Position numbers and translations under genes: made by a program
Part shown: positions 45,542 through 54,509 of the stretch, one piece after another
Layout: each line of letters begins with the position of its first letter
How positions within the stretch are numbered: position 1 is the stretch's first letter
The notes under the pieces: model-generated
Seen by the model: only the letters and a program-made list of their open reading frames with translations
Told to the model about the DNA's origin: nothing
Database searches by the model: none
DNA from: Peptostreptococcus sp. MV1
GTDB taxonomy: Bacteria > Bacillota > Clostridia > Peptostreptococcales > Peptostreptococcaceae
NCBI RefSeq assembly: GCF_000758885.1
Contig: NZ_JRNB01000065.1
Coordinates: 1-64,000 of the forward strand
Reading direction: 5' to 3'
Length of the DNA stretch: 64,000 bases

Positions 45542-47695
45542 CTAGGATTGGCTTACACCCTTCATTGATAGGGATACCCTAGCCTTTTCCTTGTCAAGTC
45601 CTATTACCTTGACCTTGACGATACCACCTACTGTCAGTAGGTCGGATGCATTTTTCACCCTCTTATTGGATATCTGAGATATATGAACTAGGCCGTCATT
45701 TTTAATACCTATATCTACAAAGGCACCAAAGTCTACTACATTTCTTACTGTACCTGTCAGGACCATGTCCTCTTCTAGGTCTTCTAACTTCATCACGTCT
45801 GTCCTAAGTATAGGCTTTGATCCAGCCTCTCTGATATCCCTACCAGGCTTTTTGATTTCATCTACTATGTCCTTTAGGGTTGCCTGACCTGCACCTATTT
45901 CTTCACTTAGCCTGTCCAAACCATATTCCCTTATCTTTTTGTCTAGCTGGTCTAACCTGGACTCAGTCACATCATCTAGACTATATCCCAATATATTCAA
46001 CATTGCTTGGCAAGCCTTGTATGATTCGGGATGGACACCTGTATTATCCAGTGGGTTCTTGGCATTTGGTAATCTTATAAAGCCTGCTGCCTGTTTGAAG
46101 GCTGCTGGTCCCAACCTCTTTACCTTTTTCAGTTCTTCTATGTCTTTGAAGTCACCATTTTCATCCCTATAGGCTACTATGTTCTTGGCTAGGCTTGATG
46201 ATATTCCTGCCACGTGCTCTAGCAGAGAGTAGGATGCTGTGTTGGCGTCTACACCTATTTGATTGACAGAATCCTCTACCACTCCATCTAGGACCTGGGT
46301 CAACCTTTTTTCATTTACGTCATGCTGGTACTGGCCTACTCCTATACTCTTAGGTTCAATCTTTACCAGTTCAGCCATAGGGTCCTGGAGTCTCCTCGCT
46401 ATTGATATGGCCCCCCTTATAGACACGTTTATATTCGGGTGTTCTTCATTGGCCAGTTTGGATGCTGAATATACAGAGGCACCTGCCTCATTTACTATCA
46501 GGTAGGATACTGGCCTATCTATTTCACCTATCATCTCTGCCACAAATTGTTCTGACTCTCTTGATGCAGTACCATTGCCGATAGATATTATATCCACCTT
46601 GTATTTTTCAATCAACTTCTTGAGACTGGCTTTGGCTTCCTCAACCTTGTTCTGGGGTTTAGTTGGATAGACTGTAGTATAGTCTAGCAGCTTGCCATTC
46701 TTGTCTACAACTGCAATCTTGCAACCAGTCCTATAGGCGGGGTCAAAGCCCATGACCACTGCATTTTTTATAGGTGGCTGTAGTAGGAGTCCCTGTAGAT
46801 TTTTACCAAATACCTTGATAGCCCTCTCTTGGGCTAGGTCTGTTAGATTGTTTCTAACCTCCCTCTCTATGGCTGGGAAAATCAGCCTCTTGTAGGCATC
46901 TAGGGCTACTTCTTCTATAATAGCTTCATTTCCCGTATTCTGAGTATTGATATAGGACCTGACAATTTTGTCTAGCATCTGCTGGTCGTCGACTACTAGC
47001 TTAACATTTAGGATGCCTTCCTTTTCCCCCCTATTTATAGCCAGTGTTCTATGGGGTGGTATATCTGCCACCCTCTCAGTAAAATCATAGTAAAGCCTGT
47101 ATACTGAATCTTCTTCGAGCTTGGCCTTGGATTGTAGTTGACCTCTTTTCAAGGCCTGCTCTCTTATGTACTTTCTAATATCCGCATTGTCGCTCATTAC
47201 TTCGGCTAGTATATCCTTGGCACCTGCTATAGCAGTATCTATGTCATCTACTCCTTTTTCGGGGTCTATATAGGCCATGGCCTCCTTGCCTAGGTCTAAT
47301 TTTTTAGAAAGAAGTATCATCATTGCCAGTGGCTCTAGACCCCTCTCCTTGGCTATAGTGGCCCTAGTTCTCTTTTTTTGCTTAAATGGTGCATAGATAT
47401 CTTCAACCTCTTGTAGACTCTTGGCCTTTTCTATAGCCTCTATCAGGTCTTGTCCAAGCTTGCCTTGCTCATCTATCAGCCTCTTTACATCTTCCTTTCT
47501 AGCCTCTAGGTTTCTGAGATAGGTCAATTTTTCTCCAAATTCCCTCAACTGGATATCGGTCATTTCTTCAGTCATTTCCTTCCTATACCTGGCTATAAAT
47601 GGAATTGTATTGCCTTCATCTATTAATTTTATAGTGTTTTCAACTTGGGATGGACGCAAGCCCATTTCTTTTATAAGTATATCTTTAATATTCAT
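45542..47695 (-). CDS. tex: Tex family RNA-binding transcription accessory protein
   Basis: 717 aa, full length. Tex N-terminal helical region (residues 1-190, with NTIPFIARYRKEMT near 29-42), YqgF/RuvC-like domain (about 325-450, VMGFDPAYRTGCKIAVVD), helix-hairpin-helix motifs (about 490-560, SLLEHVAGISSSLAKNIVAYR) and a C-terminal S1 RNA-binding domain (MVLTGTVRNVVDFGAFVDIGIK...LVHISQIS). It affects transcription and RNA handling in the cytosol; detailed function is unclear in Firmicutes. A small stem with a T-run overlaps its stop codon (about 45530-45550). Confidence 0.95.
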   Translation of the reverse strand: MNIKDILIKEMGLRPSQVENTIKLIDEGNTIPFIARYRKEMTEEMTDIQLREFGEKLTYLRNLEARKEDVKRLIDEQGKLGQDLIEAIEKAKSLQEVEDIYAPFKQKKRTRATIAKERGLEPLAMMILLSKKLDLGKEAMAYIDPEKGVDDIDTAIAGAKDILAEVMSDNADIRKYIREQALKRGQLQSKAKLEEDSVYRLYYDFTERVADIPPHRTLAINRGEKEGILNVKLVVDDQQMLDKIVRSYINTQNTGNEAIIEEVALDAYKRLIFPAIEREVRNNLTDLAQERAIKVFGKNLQGLLLQPPIKNAVVMGFDPAYRTGCKIAVVDKNGKLLDYTTVYPTKPQNKVEEAKASLKKLIEKYKVDIISIGNGTASRESEQFVAEMIGEIDRPVSYLIVNEAGASVYSASKLANEEHPNINVSIRGAISIARRLQDPMAELVKIEPKSIGVGQYQHDVNEKRLTQVLDGVVEDSVNQIGVDANTASYSLLEHVAGISSSLAKNIVAYRDENGDFKDIEELKKVKRLGPAAFKQAAGFIRLPNAKNPLDNTGVHPESYKACQAMLNILGYSLDDVTESRLDQLDKKIREYGLDRLSEEIGAGQATLKDIVDEIKKPGRDIREAGSKPILRTDVMKLEDLEEDMVLTGTVRNVVDFGAFVDIGIKNDGLVHISQISNKRVKNASDLLTVGGIVKVKVIGLDKEKARVSLSMKGVSQS

Positions 47696-47823
47696 AATTC
47701 CCTCTTTTTGTGTATTTTTAAGAGGCAGAAAAACTGCCCTCTCTGTCTTATCGAATTAATTGTATTGCTGAATCAGCCCCAAACAAGTAGTCTGCATATT
47801 ATATTACTAGCCTATCATATATC

Positions 47824-48931
47824 TCATATATTTTGCTTTAGGTATTCAAACATAAAATTGTCCAATTTGCCATCCATAACTGCATCTACATTGGCATTTT
47901 CTTCATTTGTCCTGTGGTCCTTGACCAACTTGTAGGGTTGGAATACATAAGACCTAATCTGACTTCCCCAGGTAATCTGTGAATACTTGCCCTGTATGTC
48001 TTCTATCCTTTCCTTGTTTTCCTCTTCCTTTAATTGGACTAGCTTGGCCATCAAGATCTTCATAGCTATATCCTTGTTGGAATGCTGGCTTCTCTCATTC
48101 TGACACTGGACTACTATACCTGTTGGCAGGTGGGTTATCCTCACTGCAGAATCTGTAGTATTTACGTGCTGACCACCTGCACCCGATGACCTATAAGTAT
48201 CAATTTTCAGGTCATTTTGGTTTATATCTACACTCACATCCTGCTTCAATTCAGGCGTTACATCAATCGACGCAAATGAGGTATGCCTCTTGCCTGATGA
48301 ATCAAACGGAGATATCCTCACTAAACGATGGACTCCTTTTTCACACTTTAAATGACCATAAGCATTTTGCCCCTGAACTAATATCGTTGCCGTCTTGATA
48401 CCTGCCTCTGGATCAGAGTTCATATAGATTAACTTCACCTTAAAACCTTTAGATTCAGACCACCTGGTATACATCCTTAAGAGCATCTGGGCCCAGTCTT
48501 GGGCATCCAAACCACCAGCACCTGAATTAACAGATAGTATCGCATTGTTGGAATCGTACTGGCCAGAAAATAGCATCTCCAAGGTCATTTGATCTAAATT
48601 TTTCCTAGCTTCCTTCACCTGCATATTTAAAGATTCTTCCATCTCATGGTCTTCACCTAGGTCTTCATCACATAATTCAACCAGTATGCTTATGTCTTCT
48701 ATAGATGATATAAGTTGACTATATTGAGCCAACCTGATTTCTATAGTCCTATTCTCCTGTAAAATCCTGTTAGACCTGTCCGCATCTTCCCAAAATCCCT
48801 GGTCTTCCATAAGCTTTTCTATCTTTGCCTTTTTGGATTTTAGACTAGATGGGTCAAAGTGACTCACCCAATTCTTTGGCTTTTTTTCTCATATCTTCGT
48901 ATTCAGATTTATAATCTTGAATATTTATCAA
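47824..48931 (-). CDS. prfB: Peptide chain release factor 2, with programmed +1 frameshift
   Basis: Terminates translation at UGA and UAA. The full product of 368 aa needs a +1 frameshift. The short first frame starts at TTG 48931 (AAGGGG eight bases before) and reads MINIQDYKSEYEDMRKKAKE then LGESL before an in-frame TGA (48854-48856). The shift site is CTT TGA C with the Shine-Dalgarno-like GGGTGAG three bases upstream, and the second frame goes on with DPSSLKSKK. Later landmarks are ISPFDSSGKRHTSF and the GGQ loop SSGAGGQHVNTTDSAVRITH, which releases the peptide. The frameshift is the classical autoregulation: low RF2 lets the ribosome slip past its own UGA. Confidence 0.95.
48854..48870 (-). 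promoter_or_regulatory. prfB frameshift signal
   Basis: GGGTGAG-TCA-CTT-TGA-C on the minus strand: internal ribosome-like site, slippery CTT and in-frame stop with following C. Confidence 0.93.
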
Positions 48932-48971
48932 CCTTATCACCCCTTATTCCTTTACTGTATTTAATTATAAC

Positions 48972-49005
48972 ATAAAAATGCACGCCAATAAATATGGCGT
49001 GCATT
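48972..49005 (-). terminator. Terminator after the 2-hydroxyacid dehydrogenase gene
   Basis: ATGCACGCCA pairs with TGGCGTGCAT, followed by TTTTATG on the minus strand. Confidence 0.85.
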
Positions 49006-49046
49006 GATATAAAATTAAAATTTTAGAAAGGCTGTTCTATCTTTAA

Positions 49047-50045
49047 TTAAGCGTTCATGCAGTTCTGAACCTTACCAGTTTCGATTTCTACCTTGATGTT
49101 GTCAAGAGCAGTTGAAACCATGTTGTCTACTGCAGTTTCAGTGAAGAATGCGAAATGTCCTGTTAATACAACATTGTCCATTTCCATTAGCTTTTCAACT
49201 ACTGTTCCTTCTATCTTCTTAGGATCTATCTTCTGGTTTACATATAGAGTTTCGCATTCTAGAACGTCTAGAGCTGCACCCTTTATCTTACCAGCTTCAA
49301 GAGCTTCTATTACGTCATCTATGTTTACTAGACCACCTCTACCAGTGTTAACTAGGATAGCATGTTCCTTCATGTGGCTTATTCTATCCTTGTTTATGAT
49401 ATGGTGAGTAGAATCAGTTAATGGTAAGTGAAGTGAAACAACGTCAGCTTCTTCTAGTAAAGCTTCTACTGTGTCTCTGTATTCTAGAATTCCGTCTGCA
49501 CCTGGGTTTCTAAATTCGTCAAAACCTATAACCTTAGCGCCTAAGCCCTTGAATAGAGTTGCAGCTGTAAGACCTATTCTACCAGTACCTATGATACCTA
49601 CTGTACAGCTTCTGATTTCCTTAGAAATAAGATCCTGGTTCCAAGTAAAGTCACCCTTCTTCTGAGCTGCTCTAATATGTCCGATATTTCTTAATAGTGT
49701 CATAGCATGTGTAACAGCTAATTCAGCTATCGCATTTGGAGAATACCTTGGTACATTTGTTATAGAGATTCCATATTCTCTTGCAGTCTTAAGGTCGAAC
49801 ATGTCAACACCAGCAGTTCTAGATGCAATCTGAGTTAGTCCGTATTCTTTCATTTTCTTGAATATTTCTTCGTCCTTAACTGGTATAACCTGCTGAGTAG
49901 TTATTCCGTCATATCCCTTAGCCTTTTCGATTGATTCTGGAGTAATTAGACCGTATTCTAAATCTACCTGAACTCCTGTTTCCTTTGACCATTTCTTAAA
50001 TGCTGCTTCTTCGTAACCCTGTACATGGTATGCTAAAATTTTCAT
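49047..50045 (-). CDS. (R)-2-hydroxyacid dehydrogenase of the reductive amino-acid pathway (LdhA/FldH-like)
   Basis: 332 aa NAD-dependent D-2-hydroxyacid dehydrogenase. It should reduce the 2-oxoacid made by transamination (2-oxoisocaproate, phenylpyruvate or indolepyruvate) to the (R)-2-hydroxyacid. Motifs: IASRTAGVDM, YSPNAIAELAV, VGIIGTGRIGLTAATLFKGLG (Rossmann), ILVNTGRGGLVN with the active arginine region, ALDVLECE (catalytic Glu) and LTGHFAFFTETA (catalytic His). It closely follows the LdhA pattern of Clostridioides difficile as I remember it. It follows the had/fld-type operon after 329 bases with a stem-loop and probably has its own promoter, since no -24/-12 site precedes it. Confidence 0.88.
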   Translation of the reverse strand: MKILAYHVQGYEEAAFKKWSKETGVQVDLEYGLITPESIEKAKGYDGITTQQVIPVKDEEIFKKMKEYGLTQIASRTAGVDMFDLKTAREYGISITNVPRYSPNAIAELAVTHAMTLLRNIGHIRAAQKKGDFTWNQDLISKEIRSCTVGIIGTGRIGLTAATLFKGLGAKVIGFDEFRNPGADGILEYRDTVEALLEEADVVSLHLPLTDSTHHIINKDRISHMKEHAILVNTGRGGLVNIDDVIEALEAGKIKGAALDVLECETLYVNQKIDPKKIEGTVVEKLMEMDNVVLTGHFAFFTETAVDNMVSTALDNIKVEIETGKVQNCMNA

Positions 50046-50374
50046 AATGCTGCCTCCTAATACACATAAATTTACTTTAAACTAATAAAAACATTAACTA
50101 ATAATTTTGATTTTCTTTAAAATAATATACTCTAATTAACTTAAAACGTTTTCTTAACTAATCACTTAATAACACAAATTTCTAAACACATAAACACTAA
50201 AAACACAAATTTTATGTCACTCACATGACAATAACAATTTTTTAACTATCAATATTAAAAAAACACAACTGAATAATATTTCAGTTAAAAAACTATGGTA
50301 ATAGGTCGCCATATACTAGATATGGCGACACTAACTACCACTATATAGTTTGTAGATTTAAAATTCTACTTAAA
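50046..50374. other. Spacer between etfA and the dehydrogenase gene
   Basis: AT-rich 329 bases. It holds a perfect stem-loop (50305-50329: GTCGCCATAT-actag-ATATGGCGAC) without a T-run, and a small AAAACGTTTT dyad near 50145. No gene. The stem-loop could act in mRNA processing or as a weak terminator; a dehydrogenase promoter must lie between it and 50046. Confidence 0.5.
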
Positions 50375-51385
50375 TTACTTAACTGCCTTTAAAGCTTCAA
50401 GTATTTCTGGGATTACCTTATAAAGGTCACCAACGATACCGTAGTCAGCAACACTGAATATTGGAGCGTCTGGATCCTTGTTTATTGCTATTATAAGGTC
50501 AGATTCCTTCATACCAGCTAAATGCTGTATAGCACCTGATATACCACAAGCTACGTATAGGTTAGGCTTAACAGTAACACCTGTCTGTCCTACCTGGTGA
50601 GATCTATCTATCCAACCAGCGTCAACAGCTGCTCTTGAAGAACCAACTACACCGCCTAAAGCTTCTGCGAATTCAGCTATAAGCTTGAATCCATCTGGAG
50701 TTCCTAGACCCTTACCACCAGATACGATTATGTTAGCATCTGTTAGAGATACCTTTTCGTTAGCAGACTTAACGATTTCTAATACCTTAGTTCTGATATC
50801 AGATTCCTTAAGATCTATGTTTAGCTTAACAACTTCACCTGTTCTAGAGTCATCCTTTTCAGCCTTGTCCATAACTCCAGGTCTAACTGTAGACATCTGA
50901 GGTCTGTTATCTGGACATATGATAGTAGCCATTATGTTACCACCAAATGCTGGTCTTGTCTGCTTAATCTTACCATCTTCTGGATCTATTTCTAGCTTAG
51001 TACAGTCAGCTGTAAGACCAGTGTTTAGTCTAGAAGCTATTCTTGGAGCTAAGTCTCTACCTATATGAGTAGCACCAACTAAAACTATTTCTGGCTTAAT
51101 TTCGTGTACAGCGTCAACTATAACCTTAGCGTATCCATCAGTTGTATAGTTCTTTAAAAGAGCGTCATCAGCTACATATACAGTTTCAGCACCATAGCTA
51201 ATTAATTCTTTTGCTAATTCATCCATATCCTGACCTAGAAGTATAGCATTTAACTTAACTCCTCTTACGTCAGCTAATTTTCTACCTTCTCCTAGTAATT
51301 CAATTACAACTGGAGTAAGTTTTCCCTGTCTCTGTTCAGCATAGACCCAAATGTTCTTGTACTGATTCAATTCATTTCTATCCAT
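50375..51385 (-). CDS. etfA: Electron transfer flavoprotein alpha subunit
   Basis: 336 aa. The N-terminal domain ([29 protein letters not shown]...) and C-terminal FAD-binding domain ([38 protein letters not shown], then [29 protein letters not shown]) are standard EtfA. With EtfB and the acyl-CoA dehydrogenase upstream it should form the enoyl-CoA reducing complex. Complexes of this kind in clostridia couple NADH oxidation to both enoyl-CoA and ferredoxin reduction; bifurcation here is inferred from context. The gene starts 27 bases after etfB. Confidence 0.95.
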   Translation of the reverse strand: MDRNELNQYKNIWVYAEQRQGKLTPVVIELLGEGRKLADVRGVKLNAILLGQDMDELAKELISYGAETVYVADDALLKNYTTDGYAKVIVDAVHEIKPEIVLVGATHIGRDLAPRIASRLNTGLTADCTKLEIDPEDGKIKQTRPAFGGNIMATIICPDNRPQMSTVRPGVMDKAEKDDSRTGEVVKLNIDLKESDIRTKVLEIVKSANEKVSLTDANIIVSGGKGLGTPDGFKLIAEFAEALGGVVGSSRAAVDAGWIDRSHQVGQTGVTVKPNLYVACGISGAIQHLAGMKESDLIIAINKDPDAPIFSVADYGIVGDLYKVIPEILEALKAVK

Positions 51386-51412
51386 AATACTCTTCTCCTA
51401 TAAACAATTAAA

Positions 51413-52198
51413 TTATATTATATGTACAGCCTTTAGCTCATTAACAATCTTAGCTGCAACTTCTTTTTCTGTTCCTTCTAGTATAACACCCTGACCCTTA
51501 ACTTCTGGTGTAAATGATCTAAATACTCTTGTAGGTGATGCCTTAAGACCAACCTGAGTCTTTTCTATATCAACATCATCTATTGAAAGAACCTTAATTT
51601 CTTTTTCATAGGCTTCGAATATTTTATCTATGTACATATGTCTTGGTTCGTTAAGTTCCTTAACAGCTGTAAGTAGAGCTGGCATCTGTAATTCGATCAT
51701 TTCATAACCATCTTCTAACTGTCTCTTAACTGTAAGTTTCTTTCCATCAACTTCTAGACCTTCTACATATGTAACCTGAGGTATTCCAAGCTTTTCAGAT
51801 ATCTGAGGACCAACCTGAGCTGTATCTCCATCTATAGCCTGTCTACCTGCTAGTATTAAATCATAATCTCCAATAGCTCTGATTCCTGCTGCTATTGCAT
51901 TTGAAGTAGCCCATGTATCTGAACCACCAAAAGCTCTATCTGATAACAATACTGCTTCATCAGCACCCATTGCTAAACACTCTCTAAGCATTACATCTGC
52001 CTGTGGAGGTCCCATTGAAACAACTGTTATATGAACATCTTCGTGAGCATCCTTAAATGCTAGAGCCTGTTCCAACGCATTTGCATCATCTGGGTTTAAT
52101 ATACTTGGTACACCTTCTCTTATTAAAGTGTTTGTTTCCTTATCAATTCTAACTTCTGTTGTATCTGGTACTTGTTTTACGCATACTATGACTTTCAA
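51413..52198 (-). CDS. etfB: Electron transfer flavoprotein beta subunit
   Basis: 261 aa. KVIVCVKQVPDTTEVRID at the start, NPDDANALEQALAFKD, the VVSMGPPQADVMLRECLAMGADEAVLLSD stretch and DYDLILAGRQAIDGDTAQVGPQISEKLGIPQ, all family signatures. The nucleotide site that would hold bifurcating FAD is formed by this last block. It lies 16 bases after the acyl-CoA dehydrogenase gene. The order dehydrogenase-etfB-etfA matches clostridial enoyl-CoA reductase operons. Confidence 0.95.
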   Translation of the reverse strand: MKVIVCVKQVPDTTEVRIDKETNTLIREGVPSILNPDDANALEQALAFKDAHEDVHITVVSMGPPQADVMLRECLAMGADEAVLLSDRAFGGSDTWATSNAIAAGIRAIGDYDLILAGRQAIDGDTAQVGPQISEKLGIPQVTYVEGLEVDGKKLTVKRQLEDGYEMIELQMPALLTAVKELNEPRHMYIDKIFEAYEKEIKVLSIDDVDIEKTQVGLKASPTRVFRSFTPEVKGQGVILEGTEKEVAAKIVNELKAVHII

Positions 52199-52214
52199 AT
52201 TTCACACCACCCTC

Positions 52215-53357
52215 TTATTTTAATATGTTTCCTGCGATTACTATCTGCTGAACCTGAGAAGTTCCTTCATAGATTGAAAGAATTCTAGCATCTCTGTATA
52301 TTCTTTCTATTCTATAGTCCTTAACAAATCCATATCCACCATGTAACTGTAATGCCTTGTAAGCAACTTCGTTAGCTACTTCTGCAGCATAGTACTTAGC
52401 CATTGATGATAGAAGAGCAGGGCTCTGCTTGTTATCCTTCAACTGAGCTGCCTGATGAACTAATAGTCTAGCAGCTTCAACCTTAGTAGCCATATCAGCT
52501 AATGTAAACTGAGTGTTCTGGAACTTAGAAAGTGTCTTACCAAACTGTACTCTTTCCTTAGTGTACTTGATTGCTTCATCTAGAGCAGACTGAGCAACAC
52601 CAACAGCCTGAGCAGCAACACCTATTCTACCAGCTTCAAGAGTATTCATCATAACCTTGAAACCAGCACCTAGCTTACCAAGTAGGTTTTCCTTTGGAAC
52701 CTTAACATTTTCAAATATAAGGTCTGATGTTCTAGTACCTCTGATACCCATCTTATCTTCGTGTGCACCATGAGAGAATCCTTCCCATTTACTTTCAACT
52801 ATGAAAGTAGATATTCCTCTAGTTCCTTTTCCCTTTTCAGTTACAGCAGAAACTATAGCAAAATCACAGAAAGGACCATTAGTTATCCAGCATTTTCTAC
52901 CGTTTAGTATGTAGTAGTCACCATCTAGTACAGCAGTTGTCTGAGTTGCACCTGCATCTGAACCAGCACCTGGCTCTGTAAGACCGAATGCACCAACTAG
53001 TTTACCTTCAGCAAGTGGCTTAAGGTATTTCTGTTTCTGTTCTTCAGTACCGAAGTTGATTAGTGGAAGTGCAACCAATGATGCACCTGCAGTTAAGTAA
53101 GTACCACAAGAAGCATCTGCTCTTGATAATTCTTCCATTATTAGTGCATATGAAACATAATCTGCTCCAGCACCACCATATTCCTTTGGTACGATTGGGC
53201 AAGAGAATTTATATTTAGCTAGCTTGTCAGTAAATTCCTGTGGCATGTCAACGCCTTCTCTGTCCATCTTTTCAGCTAAATCAGTATCATACAATTCACG
53301 CTGGCAAAAATCACTAATTGATTTTTTTACTAATTCATGCTCTTTTTTTAGTATCAT
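52215..53357 (-). CDS. Acyl-CoA dehydrogenase (enoyl-CoA reductase, AcdB/AcdA-like)
   Basis: 380 aa FAD enzyme. Blocks: YALIMEELSRADASCGTYLTAG, GLTEPGAGSDAGATQTTAVLDGDYYILNGRKCWITNG, MNTLEAGRIGVAAQAVGVAQSALDEA, QLHGGYGFVKDYRIERIYRDARILSIYEGTSQVQ; the glutamate in YEGTSQ is the usual catalytic base position. In this setting it reduces the 2-enoyl-CoA product of the dehydratase to the saturated acyl-CoA, using electrons via EtfAB. Real substrate (isocaproyl, phenylpropionyl, indolepropionyl) unknown. It lies 28 bases after the dehydratase gamma-type subunit gene. Confidence 0.92.
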   Translation of the reverse strand: MILKKEHELVKKSISDFCQRELYDTDLAEKMDREGVDMPQEFTDKLAKYKFSCPIVPKEYGGAGADYVSYALIMEELSRADASCGTYLTAGASLVALPLINFGTEEQKQKYLKPLAEGKLVGAFGLTEPGAGSDAGATQTTAVLDGDYYILNGRKCWITNGPFCDFAIVSAVTEKGKGTRGISTFIVESKWEGFSHGAHEDKMGIRGTRTSDLIFENVKVPKENLLGKLGAGFKVMMNTLEAGRIGVAAQAVGVAQSALDEAIKYTKERVQFGKTLSKFQNTQFTLADMATKVEAARLLVHQAAQLKDNKQSPALLSSMAKYYAAEVANEVAYKALQLHGGYGFVKDYRIERIYRDARILSIYEGTSQVQQIVIAGNILK

Positions 53358-53384
53358 TTTTAACCTCCAAAAATTTGATTACAA

Positions 53385-54509
53385 TTACGCTAATATTTCA
53401 GCGAATGTTTGTATTCTTGTTCTTATTTGTTCTATGCTAGTTGTTCCCTGTTCAATCTCAATAAATAGATGAGGTATTTCTGCCTCTTCCATATCCTTCT
53501 TGAAGATTGGATAGTCATATTCTTCTGGGTCACAGAATTTCATTAGTGCATAAACAACACCATCAGCACCTAGCTTCTTAGCATCTTCAGCTACCATTCT
53601 ACCTCTTAACTTGGCAGGATCGTATGCTAGTGAACATCCTTCAACGTCAGCCCACCACTGTGCCATTCTTTCTAATGCGCTACCACCTTCTGGAATTAGA
53701 GTTCTGAACTGTCTAGTTTCCTGAGCAACGTCATCAGCTACTATAGCCATATTATTTGCTTCAAATACTTCTAATAAGCCCTTGTCATCAAGTATTATAC
53801 CAGAAGTTATTATCTTCTTGCCCTTAAAGTCTTCCTTAGGCATAGCCTTTAGGCCTGCTATTAATTCTTTAACCAAAGCTGTATGTTCTTCAACCTTCAT
53901 AAAGTGTGCACTCTTAAGTACGTAATTTCTTACTCTTGGAGTGATTGTATTTAGATAGTCAGGAACCAACTTAACAAACTCATTCATTACTTTTCTGTGT
54001 TCATTGTAAACTGCTATACTTGCCTGGATGCTTTCATCAGTTATTTCGTGTCCACAGAGTTCTTCTAACTTAGTCTTTACTGTAGCATATTCACTAACTA
54101 AGTAGTCTTTACCAGCCTGGATCTTTCTGTTCTGAGGGAAAGCAAAACCTATCATAGGTATTTCCTTAACACCAGACTTCCAGTTCTGAGTAAGAGTTAT
54201 AAGTGTATCACAGTGACATGGTATTATAGCACCAGATAAGCCCTTGAAGCTTCCCTTTAGACCATATTCCATGATAGCCTGGATTATTGAACAACAGAAT
54301 GCTGGGAAGTATTCCTTAGCTCTTTCTATTGAAGTGTTTCCACCCCAAGTTCCCATTGGTATCATACCAGATGCGTGAACTATTTCCTTTGGAGTATATA
54401 CTGGGAAACATCCTATAACTTTCTTACCTTCTTTAAGATATCCATCTAATAATGCATTTGGGTTATTTGCAGCATATTCGAATTTAGCAATTAATTCTTT
54501 AACAGTCAT
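53385..54509 (-). CDS. 2-hydroxyacyl-CoA dehydratase, smaller (HadC/FldC-like) subunit
   Basis: 374 aa. Signature GKKVIGCFPVYTPKEIVHASGMIPMGTWGG near residue 28 (first cluster cysteine), AFCCSIIQAIMEYGLKG and the LSGAIIPCHCDTL block (further cysteines), and FCDPEEYDYP later. With the larger subunit it binds one [4Fe-4S] cluster each and removes water from (R)-2-hydroxyacyl-CoA through a ketyl radical; it is oxygen-sensitive. Start ATG overlaps the stop codon of the larger subunit by one base. Homology to HadC/FldC is clear; substrate is not. Confidence 0.9.
   Translation of the reverse strand: MTVKELIAKFEYAANNPNALLDGYLKEGKKVIGCFPVYTPKEIVHASGMIPMGTWGGNTSIERAKEYFPAFCCSIIQAIMEYGLKGSFKGLSGAIIPCHCDTLITLTQNWKSGVKEIPMIGFAFPQNRKIQAGKDYLVSEYATVKTKLEELCGHEITDESIQASIAVYNEHRKVMNEFVKLVPDYLNTITPRVRNYVLKSAHFMKVEEHTALVKELIAGLKAMPKEDFKGKKIITSGIILDDKGLLEVFEANNMAIVADDVAQETRQFRTLIPEGGSALERMAQWWADVEGCSLAYDPAKLRGRMVAEDAKKLGADGVVYALMKFCDPEEYDYPIFKKDMEEAEIPHLFIEIEQGTTSIEQIRTRIQTFAEILA

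Noticed and set aside
47731-47750. GAGGGCAG/CTGCCTC hairpin as terminator of prfB
   Set aside because: The stem is good, but it is followed by TTAAAAA rather than a T-run, so it was not called.
48186-48398. Open frames opposite prfB, valS, secA, etfA and other large genes
   Set aside because: They mirror strongly supported genes, lack ribosome sites and have unnatural composition.
47824-48867. prfB starting at GTG 48867 without frameshift
   Set aside because: It would lose the conserved N-terminus, and the CTT TGA C frameshift signal lies exactly at this point.
50140-50155. AAAACGTTTT dyad as a CcpA (cre) site
   Set aside because: Too short and only partly like the consensus; position relative to a promoter unknown.
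50220-50260. Rex operator upstream of the dehydrogenase gene
   Set aside because: AACAA and TTAAC words occur but in the wrong orientation for TTGTTAA-N4-TTAACAA.
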